From Dongia_A sp035695765 (GTDB lineage: Bacteria; Pseudomonadota; Alphaproteobacteria; Dongiales; Dongiaceae), in NCBI GenBank assembly GCA_035695765.1, contig DASRRI010000074.1:1-64000 (forward strand): a stretch of 64,000 nucleotides of DNA, in the 5' to 3' direction. Position 1 is the stretch's first letter. The number at the start of each line of letters is the position of its first letter. Positions 1 to 7,769 of the stretch are shown piece by piece. Under the pieces are notes generated by a model. That model saw only the letters and a list, made by a program, of their open reading frames with translations, made no database searches and had not been told where the DNA came from. The position numbers and the translations under genes were made by a program.

Positions 1-1690
1 TCAGGCCGAGGAAGTCGAACTTCACCAGCCCGGCCGGCTCGACCCACTTCATGTTGAACTGGGTGGCCGGCAGCGATTCCTTGTTGTCGGTATCGCGATA
101 GAGCGGCACCAGCTCGTCGAGCGGCCGATCGCCGATCACCACGCCGGCGGCATGGGTCGAGGCATTGCGGTACAAGCCCTCGAGCTGCAGCGCCAGGTCG
201 ATCAGGCGCTTGATCTCCTCGTCGCCCGAATACTGTTCCTTCAGAAGTTGCTCGCTCTCCAGCGCCTGGGCCAGTGTCACCGGCTTGGCCGGATTGTTGG
301 GCACCAGCTTGCAGATCCGGTCGACCTGGCCGTAGGGCATGCCCAGCACGCGGCCAACGTCACGCAGCACCGCCCTCGCCTGCAGCTTGCCGAAGGTGAT
401 GATCGCCGCCACGCGATCGTGGCCGTATTCGTCGCGCACGTAGCGGATGACCTGGTCGCGCTTGTCCTGGCAGAAGTCGATATCGAAGTCCGGCATCGAC
501 ACGCGCTCGGGATTGAGGAAGCGCTCGAACAGCAGATTGAAGCGCAGCGGATCGAGATCCGTGATGGTGAGCGACCAGGCGACCACCGAACCGGCGCCGG
601 AGCCACGGCCCGGGCCTACCGGGATCGATTCCTTCTTCGCCCACTGGATGAACTCGGCGACGATCAGGAAATAGCCCGGGAACCCCATCTGGATGATGAC
701 GCCAAGCTCGAACTCCAGCCGATCGAGATAGGGCTTGCGCGCATCACCTTTGATGCTGAGCGTGGCGAAGCGTTGCTCCAGCCCCTCGCGCGCCTTCTCG
801 CGCAGCACCTGTCCCTCGTCCGCGCCTTCCACGAAGGCCGGCAGGATCGGTTTGCGCGCCGGCGGCATGAAGGCGCAGCGCTGCGCCACAACCAACGTAT
901 TCTCGATAGCCTCCGGCAGGTCGCGGAACAGCTCCCGCATCTCGCGCGCGGACTTGAACCGGTGCTCCTGTGTGACACGGCGCCGGTCCGGGTTATCCAC
1001 ATAGGAACCCTGCGCGATGCAGAGCAGCGCGTCGTGCGCCGCGAACATGCCTTCGTCGCTGAAAAACACGTCGTTGGTGGCAATCAGCGGCAGGTCGCTT
1101 GCATAGGCAAGCTCGATCAGTCCTTCCTCGATCTGGTTCTCGTCCGCGAGGCCGTGGCGTTGTATCTCCACGTACAGCCGTCCCGGAAAAATGCCCTTGA
1201 GCCGGTCGAGCGAGATGCGCGCCGCATCGGCGCGGTTTTCCAGCAGGTGCCGCACCACCTCTCCCGCCATACCGCCTGTCAGGGCCAGCAGTCCGTCAGC
1301 ATGGGCCGCCAGATCGGACACGGAAATCTGCGGCATGAGGCCCGGTTCCGTCTCCAGGAACGCCTTGCTGCTGAGCTTCATCAGGTTGCGGTAGCCGGCC
1401 TCGTTCTGCACCAGCAGGACCAGCTGATCCGGAGCGGGCCGCTGACCGGGTCCCTCCTGTTCGTCCGGGCGGGTCACCGACATCAGGCAGCCGATGATCG
1501 GCTGGACCCCCGCATCCTTGGCGTAGCCCGAGAATTCCATCGCCCCGAACAGATTGCCGGTATCGGTGACGGCGACGGCCGGCATCTGCTGGCGGCGCGC
1601 CAGCTCCACCAATTGCTTGGGCTTGAGCGCCCCTTCGGACAGCGAATAGGCGGAATGGACGCGCAGATGGACGAAATCGGCGAAGGGCAT
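1..1690 (-). CDS. dnaE: DNA polymerase III subunit alpha (5' part, runs off the window)
   Basis: Replicative DNA polymerase catalytic subunit. The visible part is about 563 residues from the ATG at 1690. It begins with a PHP domain (HLRVHSAYSLSEGALKPKQL near the N-terminus) and continues into the C-family polymerase core. The core includes GPGRGSGAGSVVAW and PDFDIDFCQD, whose two aspartates are catalytic, plus the conserved NASTHAAGVVIGDRPL region. The rest of the gene (finger, beta-binding and OB domains) lies beyond base 1. The gene follows lolD in many alphaproteobacteria; here phoX and its terminator lie between them, so dnaE probably has its own promoter in the 60 bases before the ATG, though I see no convincing hexamers there. 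Confidence 0.97.
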   Translation of the reverse strand, partial: MPFADFVHLRVHSAYSLSEGALKPKQLVELARRQQMPAVAVTDTGNLFGAMEFSGYAKDAGVQPIIGCLMSVTRPDEQEGPGQRPAPDQLVLLVQNEAGYRNLMKLSSKAFLETEPGLMPQISVSDLAAHADGLLALTGGMAGEVVRHLLENRADAARISLDRLKGIFPGRLYVEIQRHGLADENQIEEGLIELAYASDLPLIATNDVFFSDEGMFAAHDALLCIAQGSYVDNPDRRRVTQEHRFKSAREMRELFRDLPEAIENTLVVAQRCAFMPPARKPILPAFVEGADEGQVLREKAREGLEQRFATLSIKGDARKPYLDRLEFELGVIIQMGFPGYFLIVAEFIQWAKKESIPVGPGRGSGAGSVVAWSLTITDLDPLRFNLLFERFLNPERVSMPDFDIDFCQDKRDQVIRYVRDEYGHDRVAAIITFGKLQARAVLRDVGRVLGMPYGQVDRICKLVPNNPAKPVTLAQALESEQLLKEQYSGDEEIKRLIDLALQLEGLYRNASTHAAGVVIGDRPLDELVPLYRDTDNKESLPATQFNMKWVEPAGLVKFDFLGL

Positions 1691-1750
1691 GTTTGCTCTG
1701 GTCGGTTACCGTCCGGCCAGTCTAGCGAGTCGCCGAGTCGAATCTGAGCG

Positions 1751-1786
1751 AAAAAAGTGCCCCTCCACTTCGGGAATGAAGGGGCC
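1751..1786 (-). terminator. Rho-independent terminator of phoX
   Basis: Read on the minus strand, GCCCCTTCATT pairs with AGTGGAGGGGC (11 bp with G-U pairs) around a short loop, followed by CACTTTTTT. It lies about 50 bases after the phoX stop and 60 bases before the dnaE start, so it separates the two. Confidence 0.85.
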
Positions 1787-1837
1787 AGGACAGGGGAAGC
1801 CTCTGTGCCTCGGGGAATCAGATCGGAATTGCTCCGC

Positions 1838-3796
1838 TTACGACGCGGCCGGCATGCCGGTGAGATAGCCGACCGCACCGCCCAGCTTGCCACGGGCATC
1901 GGCGTAGTTCGCCTTGATCAGCGGTGTCAGCTTCTCATAGACCTTGACGTGCAGGCCGCCTTTGACCTTGCCGGACTCGTCCTTATCCAGCTCCCAATCG
2001 CCGGCATGCTGGAAATTGCTCATCACATAGGTGAAGCCGTTGACGTCATCGACCGCATGCAGTCCGGTCGATTCCGCACCCGACGGCGTTGAGAGCAGAC
2101 GCGACAGCTGCTTGGTGTCGACATTGAACGCCCACAGGAAGTTGTTGACGTGGGTGCCGCTGTCTTCGCCGATGAAGAGGGTGCGCAGCTTCTCGGAAAA
2201 CTTGATGTTGTCCGGGTTGCCGAGCTTGTCCGGGTTGGCGAGGTTGCCGAGCGCGTCCGCTTCCTTGAGATCCTCACCGACCAGTTCCGGAACAGCCGCC
2301 ATGTGGGCGGATACCCACTCGCTATCGATCGGCGCGCCGGTGTCGTCCATCTGTCCGCCTTTCAGCGTGTGGGCATAGATCGCACCGGCATTCGGACCGT
2401 CAACGGAGATTCCGCCAGAGCCATTCTTCATTTCCTTCTTGATGTAGCTCATGACCGAATAGCCGATCTTGTCCTTGGCGTTGACCGTTGTTCCTTCCAT
2501 CTTGGTGAAACCGAGACTGCCGCCCTTGAAGGCCGCATAGCGGTGCGTTTCGAGGAAAGCAGCCGCCTTCTGCCGGCCTTGCGCGAATTTCACCCAGTTC
2601 GGCTTTCCGCTGTAGACGATCTGCGTGTAGCTCGCGTCCTGCGGATCCTCGGTCTTCACATCGACGAAATCGGCCGCTTTCAACTGGTCAGCCAGCCCCT
2701 TGATCTCGTCGCTGGTCGCATGGCCCAGGTTGATCCAGGTGAGGTCGGCGGAGCCGCCGTTCTCCTTGGTCTTCTGGTTCCACTTCGCGACATAGAGCGT
2801 GCCACTCGACAGGTCGCGCGGCTTATCCGCGACAAACATGAAGAGGCCGCCATTGGTGGCGTCATCGCCCATCAACGCCGTGCGCTCATCCGGCATGACC
2901 TGGATCAGCTCATGGGAGATTCGGCCGAGGCAGTAATGCTTGGTGACACTGCCAGTGCCGTCGGCGCTGACTGTGATCTCGGGCAGATGGCCGTAATGGT
3001 ACGGGTTGGCCTTCGCCGGATCACCGAACAGGTTCAGGCTGAAGCCGGCCAGCTGCTTGTTTTCGGCGGCAGTCGCGTCCGGCTCGTACTCCTCGCTGGA
3101 GAGATGGGTGTTCCAGGGCGAGAGGCTGGCGCCGCAGGTGATCCAGAGGCCATTCGCCGGCGCCGTATCGACAACGGAATACTTGACCAGCGTCAGCTTG
3201 CCCGAGCCCCTGTCCTGATCGAGAGTGAGCACCGCGATCGGCGACGGCAACATGCCGTACATCTTGTCGCCGGCGGCATTCAGCGAGGTGTATTCGAACT
3301 GCACGACGGCAAAGACGGTGTTGCCCTTGACACCGGACACGGATGCACCATCCAGCTTGATGAGGCTCATGCCATCCGGGCAGTCAGAGAAGAATTGCGG
3401 CTTGTCTACCTCCGAGGACGACGGGTCCTGGATTGGCTTGCCGTTGATGTCATAGTAACCGCCGGCGACGACGGTGCCGCCCTTCCCGTCCGGCACCTTG
3501 GCGCCCGTGATGAAGAAGGGATCATAGGCCAGCGTGAAGCTCTGCTCCTTCCCGTCGGCATATTTGACCGCCATGCTCGACCCGACGGTCGTGGTCGCCA
3601 TTGCGGGGGCGTTCGCCAGGCTCGGCGCCGGCATCGAAACGAAGGTCGCCGAGGCGATGGCATTCGCCGCGAGCGCCGACTCCATGCCGAACAGGAAGCT
3701 GGCGCCGCCGGCAAGCGATGTCGCGAGAGGAAGCAAAGGGGCGCCGGCGATCACCTTCAAGGCATCGCGGCGGGACGTATCGATGGCTCGCGTCAT
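1838..3796 (-). CDS. phoX: PhoX-family (DUF839) Tat-exported alkaline phosphatase
   Basis: Predicted periplasmic phosphatase of 652 residues. The N-terminus reads TSRRDALKVIAGAPLLPLA and ends its signal near ESALA, a typical twin-arginine leader, so the protein would be exported folded. The remainder matches the PhoX/DUF839 family, whose characterised members are calcium- and iron-dependent phosphomonoesterases. I recognise this from overall features such as the beta-propeller-like repeats and the GEDSGTHVNNFLWAFNVD segment. The ATG at 3796 has a good ribosome site (TGAGGAG). The gene is a single-gene unit with its own terminator and a Pho-box-like site upstream, which suggests induction by phosphate starvation. 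It interrupts the usual lolD-dnaE adjacency. Confidence 0.88.
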   Translation of the reverse strand: MTRAIDTSRRDALKVIAGAPLLPLATSLAGGASFLFGMESALAANAIASATFVSMPAPSLANAPAMATTTVGSSMAVKYADGKEQSFTLAYDPFFITGAKVPDGKGGTVVAGGYYDINGKPIQDPSSSEVDKPQFFSDCPDGMSLIKLDGASVSGVKGNTVFAVVQFEYTSLNAAGDKMYGMLPSPIAVLTLDQDRGSGKLTLVKYSVVDTAPANGLWITCGASLSPWNTHLSSEEYEPDATAAENKQLAGFSLNLFGDPAKANPYHYGHLPEITVSADGTGSVTKHYCLGRISHELIQVMPDERTALMGDDATNGGLFMFVADKPRDLSSGTLYVAKWNQKTKENGGSADLTWINLGHATSDEIKGLADQLKAADFVDVKTEDPQDASYTQIVYSGKPNWVKFAQGRQKAAAFLETHRYAAFKGGSLGFTKMEGTTVNAKDKIGYSVMSYIKKEMKNGSGGISVDGPNAGAIYAHTLKGGQMDDTGAPIDSEWVSAHMAAVPELVGEDLKEADALGNLANPDKLGNPDNIKFSEKLRTLFIGEDSGTHVNNFLWAFNVDTKQLSRLLSTPSGAESTGLHAVDDVNGFTYVMSNFQHAGDWELDKDESGKVKGGLHVKVYEKLTPLIKANYADARGKLGGAVGYLTGMPAAS

Positions 3797-3898
3797 GGCT
3801 TTTGGCTCCTCACAACATTTGGACAGCGAAAACTCGCCCCCGTTACCGCGAGACTCGCGGAGCGGCTGGCAATCCCACGCGAACCGTAGGAGGCGCCC

Positions 3899-3916
3899 AT
3901 GACAGCCGCGTTTAAG
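3899..3916 (-). promoter_or_regulatory. candidate Pho box upstream of phoX
   Basis: On the minus strand CTTAAAC-GCGG-CTGTCAT gives two 7-base half-sites spaced by 4, close to the PhoB-box pattern CTTACAT-N4-CTGTCAC. Ten bases downstream is TACGGT, a weak -10 at the distance usual for PhoB-activated promoters. About 100 bases separate it from the phoX ATG. This is inferred from pattern only. Confidence 0.4.
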
Positions 3917-3973
3917 TTCTATGACGAGACGATGTCACGTCAGAACGTCTCGACTGTGACAGATTGTAACGTG

Positions 3974-4657
3974 CTAAGCCGCTTCAAGGACGCCTTCGCG
4001 GATCGTGACGGCGCGGTCCATGCGGCGCGCGATCTCCAGATTATGGGTCGCGATCATCGCCGCCACCCTTTCCTCCCGCACCAGCTGCGCCAGCATCTCG
4101 AATACCTGATCGGCCGTGTGGACGTCGAGATTGCCGGTCGGCTCGTCGGCCAGCACGATAGCGGGGCCGTTCGCCAGTGCGCGCGCGATGGCGACACGCT
4201 GCTGCTCACCGCCGGAGAGCTTGGCCGGGCGATGATCTAGCCGTGCGCCAAGGCCGACGCGCTGCAGCAGCGCCGTGGCCCGCACACGTGCGTCGGAGCG
4301 CGACTTGCCTGCAATCATCTGCGGGATGACCACATTCTCCAGTGCGGAGAACTCGGGCAGCAGATGATGATACTGATAGACGAAGCCCATTTGCGTGCGC
4401 CGCAAGGCCGTGCGCTTGTCGTCGCTGAGCGCGCGGGTCGGCGTGCCCTTGATGACCACGTCGCCGTCCGCCTGATGCTCGAGCATGCCGGCGATGTGCA
4501 GCAAGGTCGACTTCCCCGAACCGGAGGGGCCGACCAGGGCCACCATCTCGCCGGGATTCAGTTGCAGATCGGCTCGCTTGATCACCTCCAGCCAGCCATT
4601 GCCGGCCTGGCGGAAGCGCTGCTGCACGCCTCTCAATTCCAGTGCGGCGTTACTCAT
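3974..4657 (-). CDS. lolD: lipoprotein-releasing ABC transporter ATPase LolD
   Basis: ATPase of the Lol machinery, which extracts outer-membrane lipoproteins from the inner membrane and hands them to LolA. It has 227 residues, normal for the family. Walker A GPSGSGKST is at 43-51, the signature LSGGEQQRVAIARAL is near 140, and Walker B with ADEPTGNLD follows, the pattern shared by LolD and MacB. Its ATG overlaps the end of lolC by 8 bases (ATGAGTAA), so the two are translationally coupled and form one transporter. Confidence 0.95.
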   Translation of the reverse strand: MSNAALELRGVQQRFRQAGNGWLEVIKRADLQLNPGEMVALVGPSGSGKSTLLHIAGMLEHQADGDVVIKGTPTRALSDDKRTALRRTQMGFVYQYHHLLPEFSALENVVIPQMIAGKSRSDARVRATALLQRVGLGARLDHRPAKLSGGEQQRVAIARALANGPAIVLADEPTGNLDVHTADQVFEMLAQLVREERVAAMIATHNLEIARRMDRAVTIREGVLEAA

Positions 4658-5897
4658 AGCGCAGCGCCTCCACCGGATCGAGCCGCGCGGCGCGCCACGC
4701 GGGGTAGAGCGAGGCCAGCAGCGTGAGGACCAGCGCCATGGCGACGATCAGGCTGACCTCGAGCGGATCGACGATCGCCGGCAGCTTGGACAGAAAATAG
4801 ATGGTGGCGTTGAAGAGAGGCACGCCGGTCAGCCCTTCGAGCCAGTGTCGGATGGTATCGATGTTCTCCGCGAAGGCGGTGCCGAGCACGCAACCGAGCA
4901 GGGTGCCGGCAACGCCGATGCTGGCGCCCGAGAGCAGGAATACGCGCAGGATAGCGCCCCGGGTCGCGCCCATCGTGCGCATGATGGCAATGTTCCGCCC
5001 CTTCTCCTTCACCAGCATGATCTGGCCGGAGATGATGTTGAAGGCGGCGACCACGATGATGAGGGTGAGGATCAGGAACATGACATTGCGCTCGACCTCG
5101 ACTGCGCCGAACAAGTCGGCATTCAAGGCCTGCCAGTCGGTCAGGCGGAAGCCCTGGCCGAGAGCGCTGTTCAGCTCCTTCTTGACCGGGGCGACATGCT
5201 CGACATCGTCGACCATCACTTCCATCTGGCTGACCGCACCCTTCTGCTGGAAATAAAGCTGGGCGGCCTCCAGGGGCACGAAGATGAAGGATGAGTTGTA
5301 TTGCGACATTCCAACGTCGAAGATCGCGACGACGCGATATTCCTTGATGCGCGGGATCGTGCCCATCATGGTCGATTGAGTCTTTGACGAGATCGCCTTG
5401 AACTCGGATCCGACGGTGAGGCCAAGGCTGCGCGCCATGCCGACGCCGACCATCGCGACGTCTTCGCCTTGAAAATCGTCCAGCGAGCCTTCGACGACCC
5501 CGCCGGCGATCAAGGTGCGCTTGCGGATGTCCTCGTTGCGGAAGCCGCGCATATAGGCACCAGTGCCCGTGCCATTGGCCGAGGCGAAGACTTCGCCATC
5601 AATCATGGGGGCGACGCTTTGCACGCCGGGCAGGCCTTTCACGCGATCGACGATCTCCTGATAGTTCTTCAGAGGCCCTTGCAGCGACGAGATCGTGATG
5701 TGGCTCTGCACACCGAGGATGCGGCCCAGCAATTCCGCCTTGAAGCCGTTCATCACCGACATGACGACGATCAAAGTGCCGACACCGAGCGCAATGCCGA
5801 GCAGCGAGAAGCCGGCGATGACGGAGACGAACCCCTCCTCCCGCCGCGCGCGCAGATAGCGGAAGGCGACGAGGCGCTCGAACGCGGAAAAGATCAT
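4650..5897 (-). CDS. lolC: lipoprotein-releasing ABC transporter permease (LolC/LolE family)
   Basis: Inner-membrane permease of 415 residues with the LolC/E layout: one N-terminal membrane helix (SVIAGFSLLGIALGVGTLIV), a large periplasmic domain of about 220 residues, then three helices, ending in the conserved LYPAWRAARLDPVEALRYE tail. Only one permease gene is present, whereas enterobacteria have lolC and lolE. A homodimer with LolD is therefore likely, as in other bacteria with a single hybrid permease. It overlaps proS upstream by 4 bases (ATGA) and lolD downstream by 8. Confidence 0.94.
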   Translation of the reverse strand: MIFSAFERLVAFRYLRARREEGFVSVIAGFSLLGIALGVGTLIVVMSVMNGFKAELLGRILGVQSHITISSLQGPLKNYQEIVDRVKGLPGVQSVAPMIDGEVFASANGTGTGAYMRGFRNEDIRKRTLIAGGVVEGSLDDFQGEDVAMVGVGMARSLGLTVGSEFKAISSKTQSTMMGTIPRIKEYRVVAIFDVGMSQYNSSFIFVPLEAAQLYFQQKGAVSQMEVMVDDVEHVAPVKKELNSALGQGFRLTDWQALNADLFGAVEVERNVMFLILTLIIVVAAFNIISGQIMLVKEKGRNIAIMRTMGATRGAILRVFLLSGASIGVAGTLLGCVLGTAFAENIDTIRHWLEGLTGVPLFNATIYFLSKLPAIVDPLEVSLIVAMALVLTLLASLYPAWRAARLDPVEALRYE

Positions 5898-7219
5898 GCG
5901 CCGATCCGCTGCAGGGCAGCGTCGACTCCAAGCTCGACCTTCTCGCCGGTCTTGCGGTTCTTCACCTCGACCTGACCCTTGGCGGCACCGCGCGGGCCGA
6001 CCACCATCTGCCAGGGCAGGCCGATCAGATCCATCTCCGCGAACTTGGCGCCGGCGCGCTCGTCGCGATCGTCATAGAGCACTTCGATTCCGGCGTTCTG
6101 CAGCTTGACGTAGAGGTCGTCGCACATCCTGGTGCTGGCCGCGTCATCGATCTTGAGATTGATCAGACCGACCTTGAAGGGCGCAACCTCTTCCGGCCAG
6201 ATGATGCCGTTGTCATCGTGGCTGGCCTCGATGATGGCAGCCGGCATGCGTGACACGCCGATGCCGTAGGAGCCCATGTGGACGGCGACGGGGTTGCCGT
6301 CCTTGTCCTGCACCTGCGCTTTCAACGGCTCGGAATACTTGGTGCCGAAATAGAAGATGTGGCCCACTTCGATCCCGCGCCCGACATAGCGGCGCGCCTC
6401 CGGTACTTGGCTCTCGAACACGGACGCATCATGCTTCTCGTCGGTCCGGGCATAGAGCGAGGTGAAATGGTTCACGACTCCCTCGACCGCGCCCGCATCG
6501 TCATACGGAATTTCCTTGCCGAGCACGTCGTAGTCGAGGAAGTCGCGGTCGCAATAGACCTGGCTCTCGCCGGTATCGGCGAGGATGATGAATTCGTGGC
6601 TGAGGTTGCCGCCGATCGGCCCGGTCTCCGCTTCCATCGGAATAGCCCGCATGCCCATGCGCGCGAACGTGCGCAGGTACGCGACGAAGAACTTGTTATA
6701 GGACCTCCGCGCACCCTCGTAATCCATGTCGAAGGAATAGGCGTCCTTCATGAGGAACTCGCGCCCGCGCATGACGCCGAAGCGCGGCCGCACTTCGTCG
6801 CGGAACTTCCACTGGATGTGATAGAGCATCTTCGGCAGATAACGGTACGACTTGATCGAATCGCGGAAGATCTGCGTGATCTGCTCCTCGTTGGTGGGCC
6901 CGTACAGCATCTCGCGATCACGCCGGTCCTTTATGCGCAGCATCTCTTTGCCATAGGCATCGTACCGGCCGGACTCGCGCCACAGCTCGGCCGACTGGAT
7001 GGTCGGCATCAGCACTTCCTGGCAGCCGGCGCGGTCCTGCTCCTCGCGCACGATCTGCTCGACCTTCTTGAGGACCTTGAAGCCGAGTGGCAGCCACGAA
7101 TAGATGCCCGCGCTTGCCTGGCGGACCATGCCGGCGCGCAGCATCAGGCGGTGCGAGACGATCTCGGCCTCGGCCGGGTTTTCCTTGAGGGTGGGCAGGA
7201 AGAACTGGGATGAACGCAT
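5894..7219 (-). CDS. proS: prolyl-tRNA synthetase, short form without editing insert
   Basis: Class II aminoacyl-tRNA synthetase charging tRNA-Pro; 441 residues. The N-terminus (SHRLMLRAGMVRQASAGIYSW) and motif 2 region (FRDEVRPRFGVMRGREFLMKD) are typical. Most bacterial ProRS are about 570 residues because an INS editing domain sits between motifs 2 and 3. That insert is absent here, as is known for alphaproteobacterial enzymes, so mischarged Ala-tRNA-Pro would need a separate editing protein. It is followed by lolC with a 4-base overlap. About 105 bases separate it from the small exported-protein gene downstream of rnj. Confidence 0.97.
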   Translation of the reverse strand: MRSSQFFLPTLKENPAEAEIVSHRLMLRAGMVRQASAGIYSWLPLGFKVLKKVEQIVREEQDRAGCQEVLMPTIQSAELWRESGRYDAYGKEMLRIKDRRDREMLYGPTNEEQITQIFRDSIKSYRYLPKMLYHIQWKFRDEVRPRFGVMRGREFLMKDAYSFDMDYEGARRSYNKFFVAYLRTFARMGMRAIPMEAETGPIGGNLSHEFIILADTGESQVYCDRDFLDYDVLGKEIPYDDAGAVEGVVNHFTSLYARTDEKHDASVFESQVPEARRYVGRGIEVGHIFYFGTKYSEPLKAQVQDKDGNPVAVHMGSYGIGVSRMPAAIIEASHDDNGIIWPEEVAPFKVGLINLKIDDAASTRMCDDLYVKLQNAGIEVLYDDRDERAGAKFAEMDLIGLPWQMVVGPRGAAKGQVEVKNRKTGEKVELGVDAALQRIGA

Positions 7220-7326
7220 CTGGCCTCGCTAACGGCGGCTTTGAGAATTAACAGGAATCCGGGCGGAATTTAGGCAAACGAAGCTGGCCTGTCCATGACG
7301 GGAGGCCAAAAAGTGAGAGGGTCCAG

Positions 7327-7734
7327 CTATTTCAGGTCGGCCCGCTCCCGGCAGGCGGCCTCCAGGGCCGCTGTCTCAGGGTCGGACAGGAGCTGGTCCT
7401 GATAATAGACCTGATTGCCGCGCAGTTCCGCGACACCGACCTCGGCCGTCGCGTTGAACAGCACTGAATTGGCCGGGATATGGAACCGGTCCTGGATCAG
7501 CACCTCGATCGGGATATAGATCACGTCCGGCAGCTCGATCTGTGATCCGCCGCCCAGATCGGCAGGAACCACCGGCCGGCCATGGACGTCGACGCCGGGC
7601 TGATAAGCCACATCCGGCGCCGGCTCATGGCGCACCAGTTGCTGGCAATCGCGGCGCGATATCGCGATTTCCGCACTCGCGGGCGCGGCCCATGATGCCA
7701 GGAGCATGAGGGCGATCGTTCCGAGGATCCGCAT
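7327..7734 (-). CDS. small exported protein of unknown function
   Basis: A 135-residue protein with a clear signal peptide (MRILGTIALMLLASWAAPASA, cleavage expected before EIAIS). The mature part is about 114 residues with two cysteines (in RRDCQQL and EAACRER) that could form a disulfide. It has no membrane helix and no domain I recognise. It lies 35 bases after rnj and about 105 before proS on the same strand, so it is probably part of the long nuo-rnj-proS unit. I do not know its function; a periplasmic location is the only supported statement. Confidence 0.75.
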   Translation of the reverse strand: MRILGTIALMLLASWAAPASAEIAISRRDCQQLVRHEPAPDVAYQPGVDVHGRPVVPADLGGGSQIELPDVIYIPIEVLIQDRFHIPANSVLFNATAEVGVAELRGNQVYYQDQLLSDPETAALEAACRERADLK

Positions 7735-7769
7735 GGCCAGATGGTAGCACGAGGCTGCCGGTCAAGCGA

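Noticed and set aside
152..1747. Long open frame on the plus strand opposite dnaE
   Set aside because: It is the antisense frame of a GC-rich gene; the minus strand encodes a clear DNA polymerase III alpha subunit with catalytic PDFDIDF.
7270..7312. Terminator-like GGCCT/AGGCC repeat between proS and the exported-protein gene
   Set aside because: The stem is only 5 bp and the A-run lies on the wrong side for a minus-strand terminator, while no plus-strand gene ends there.
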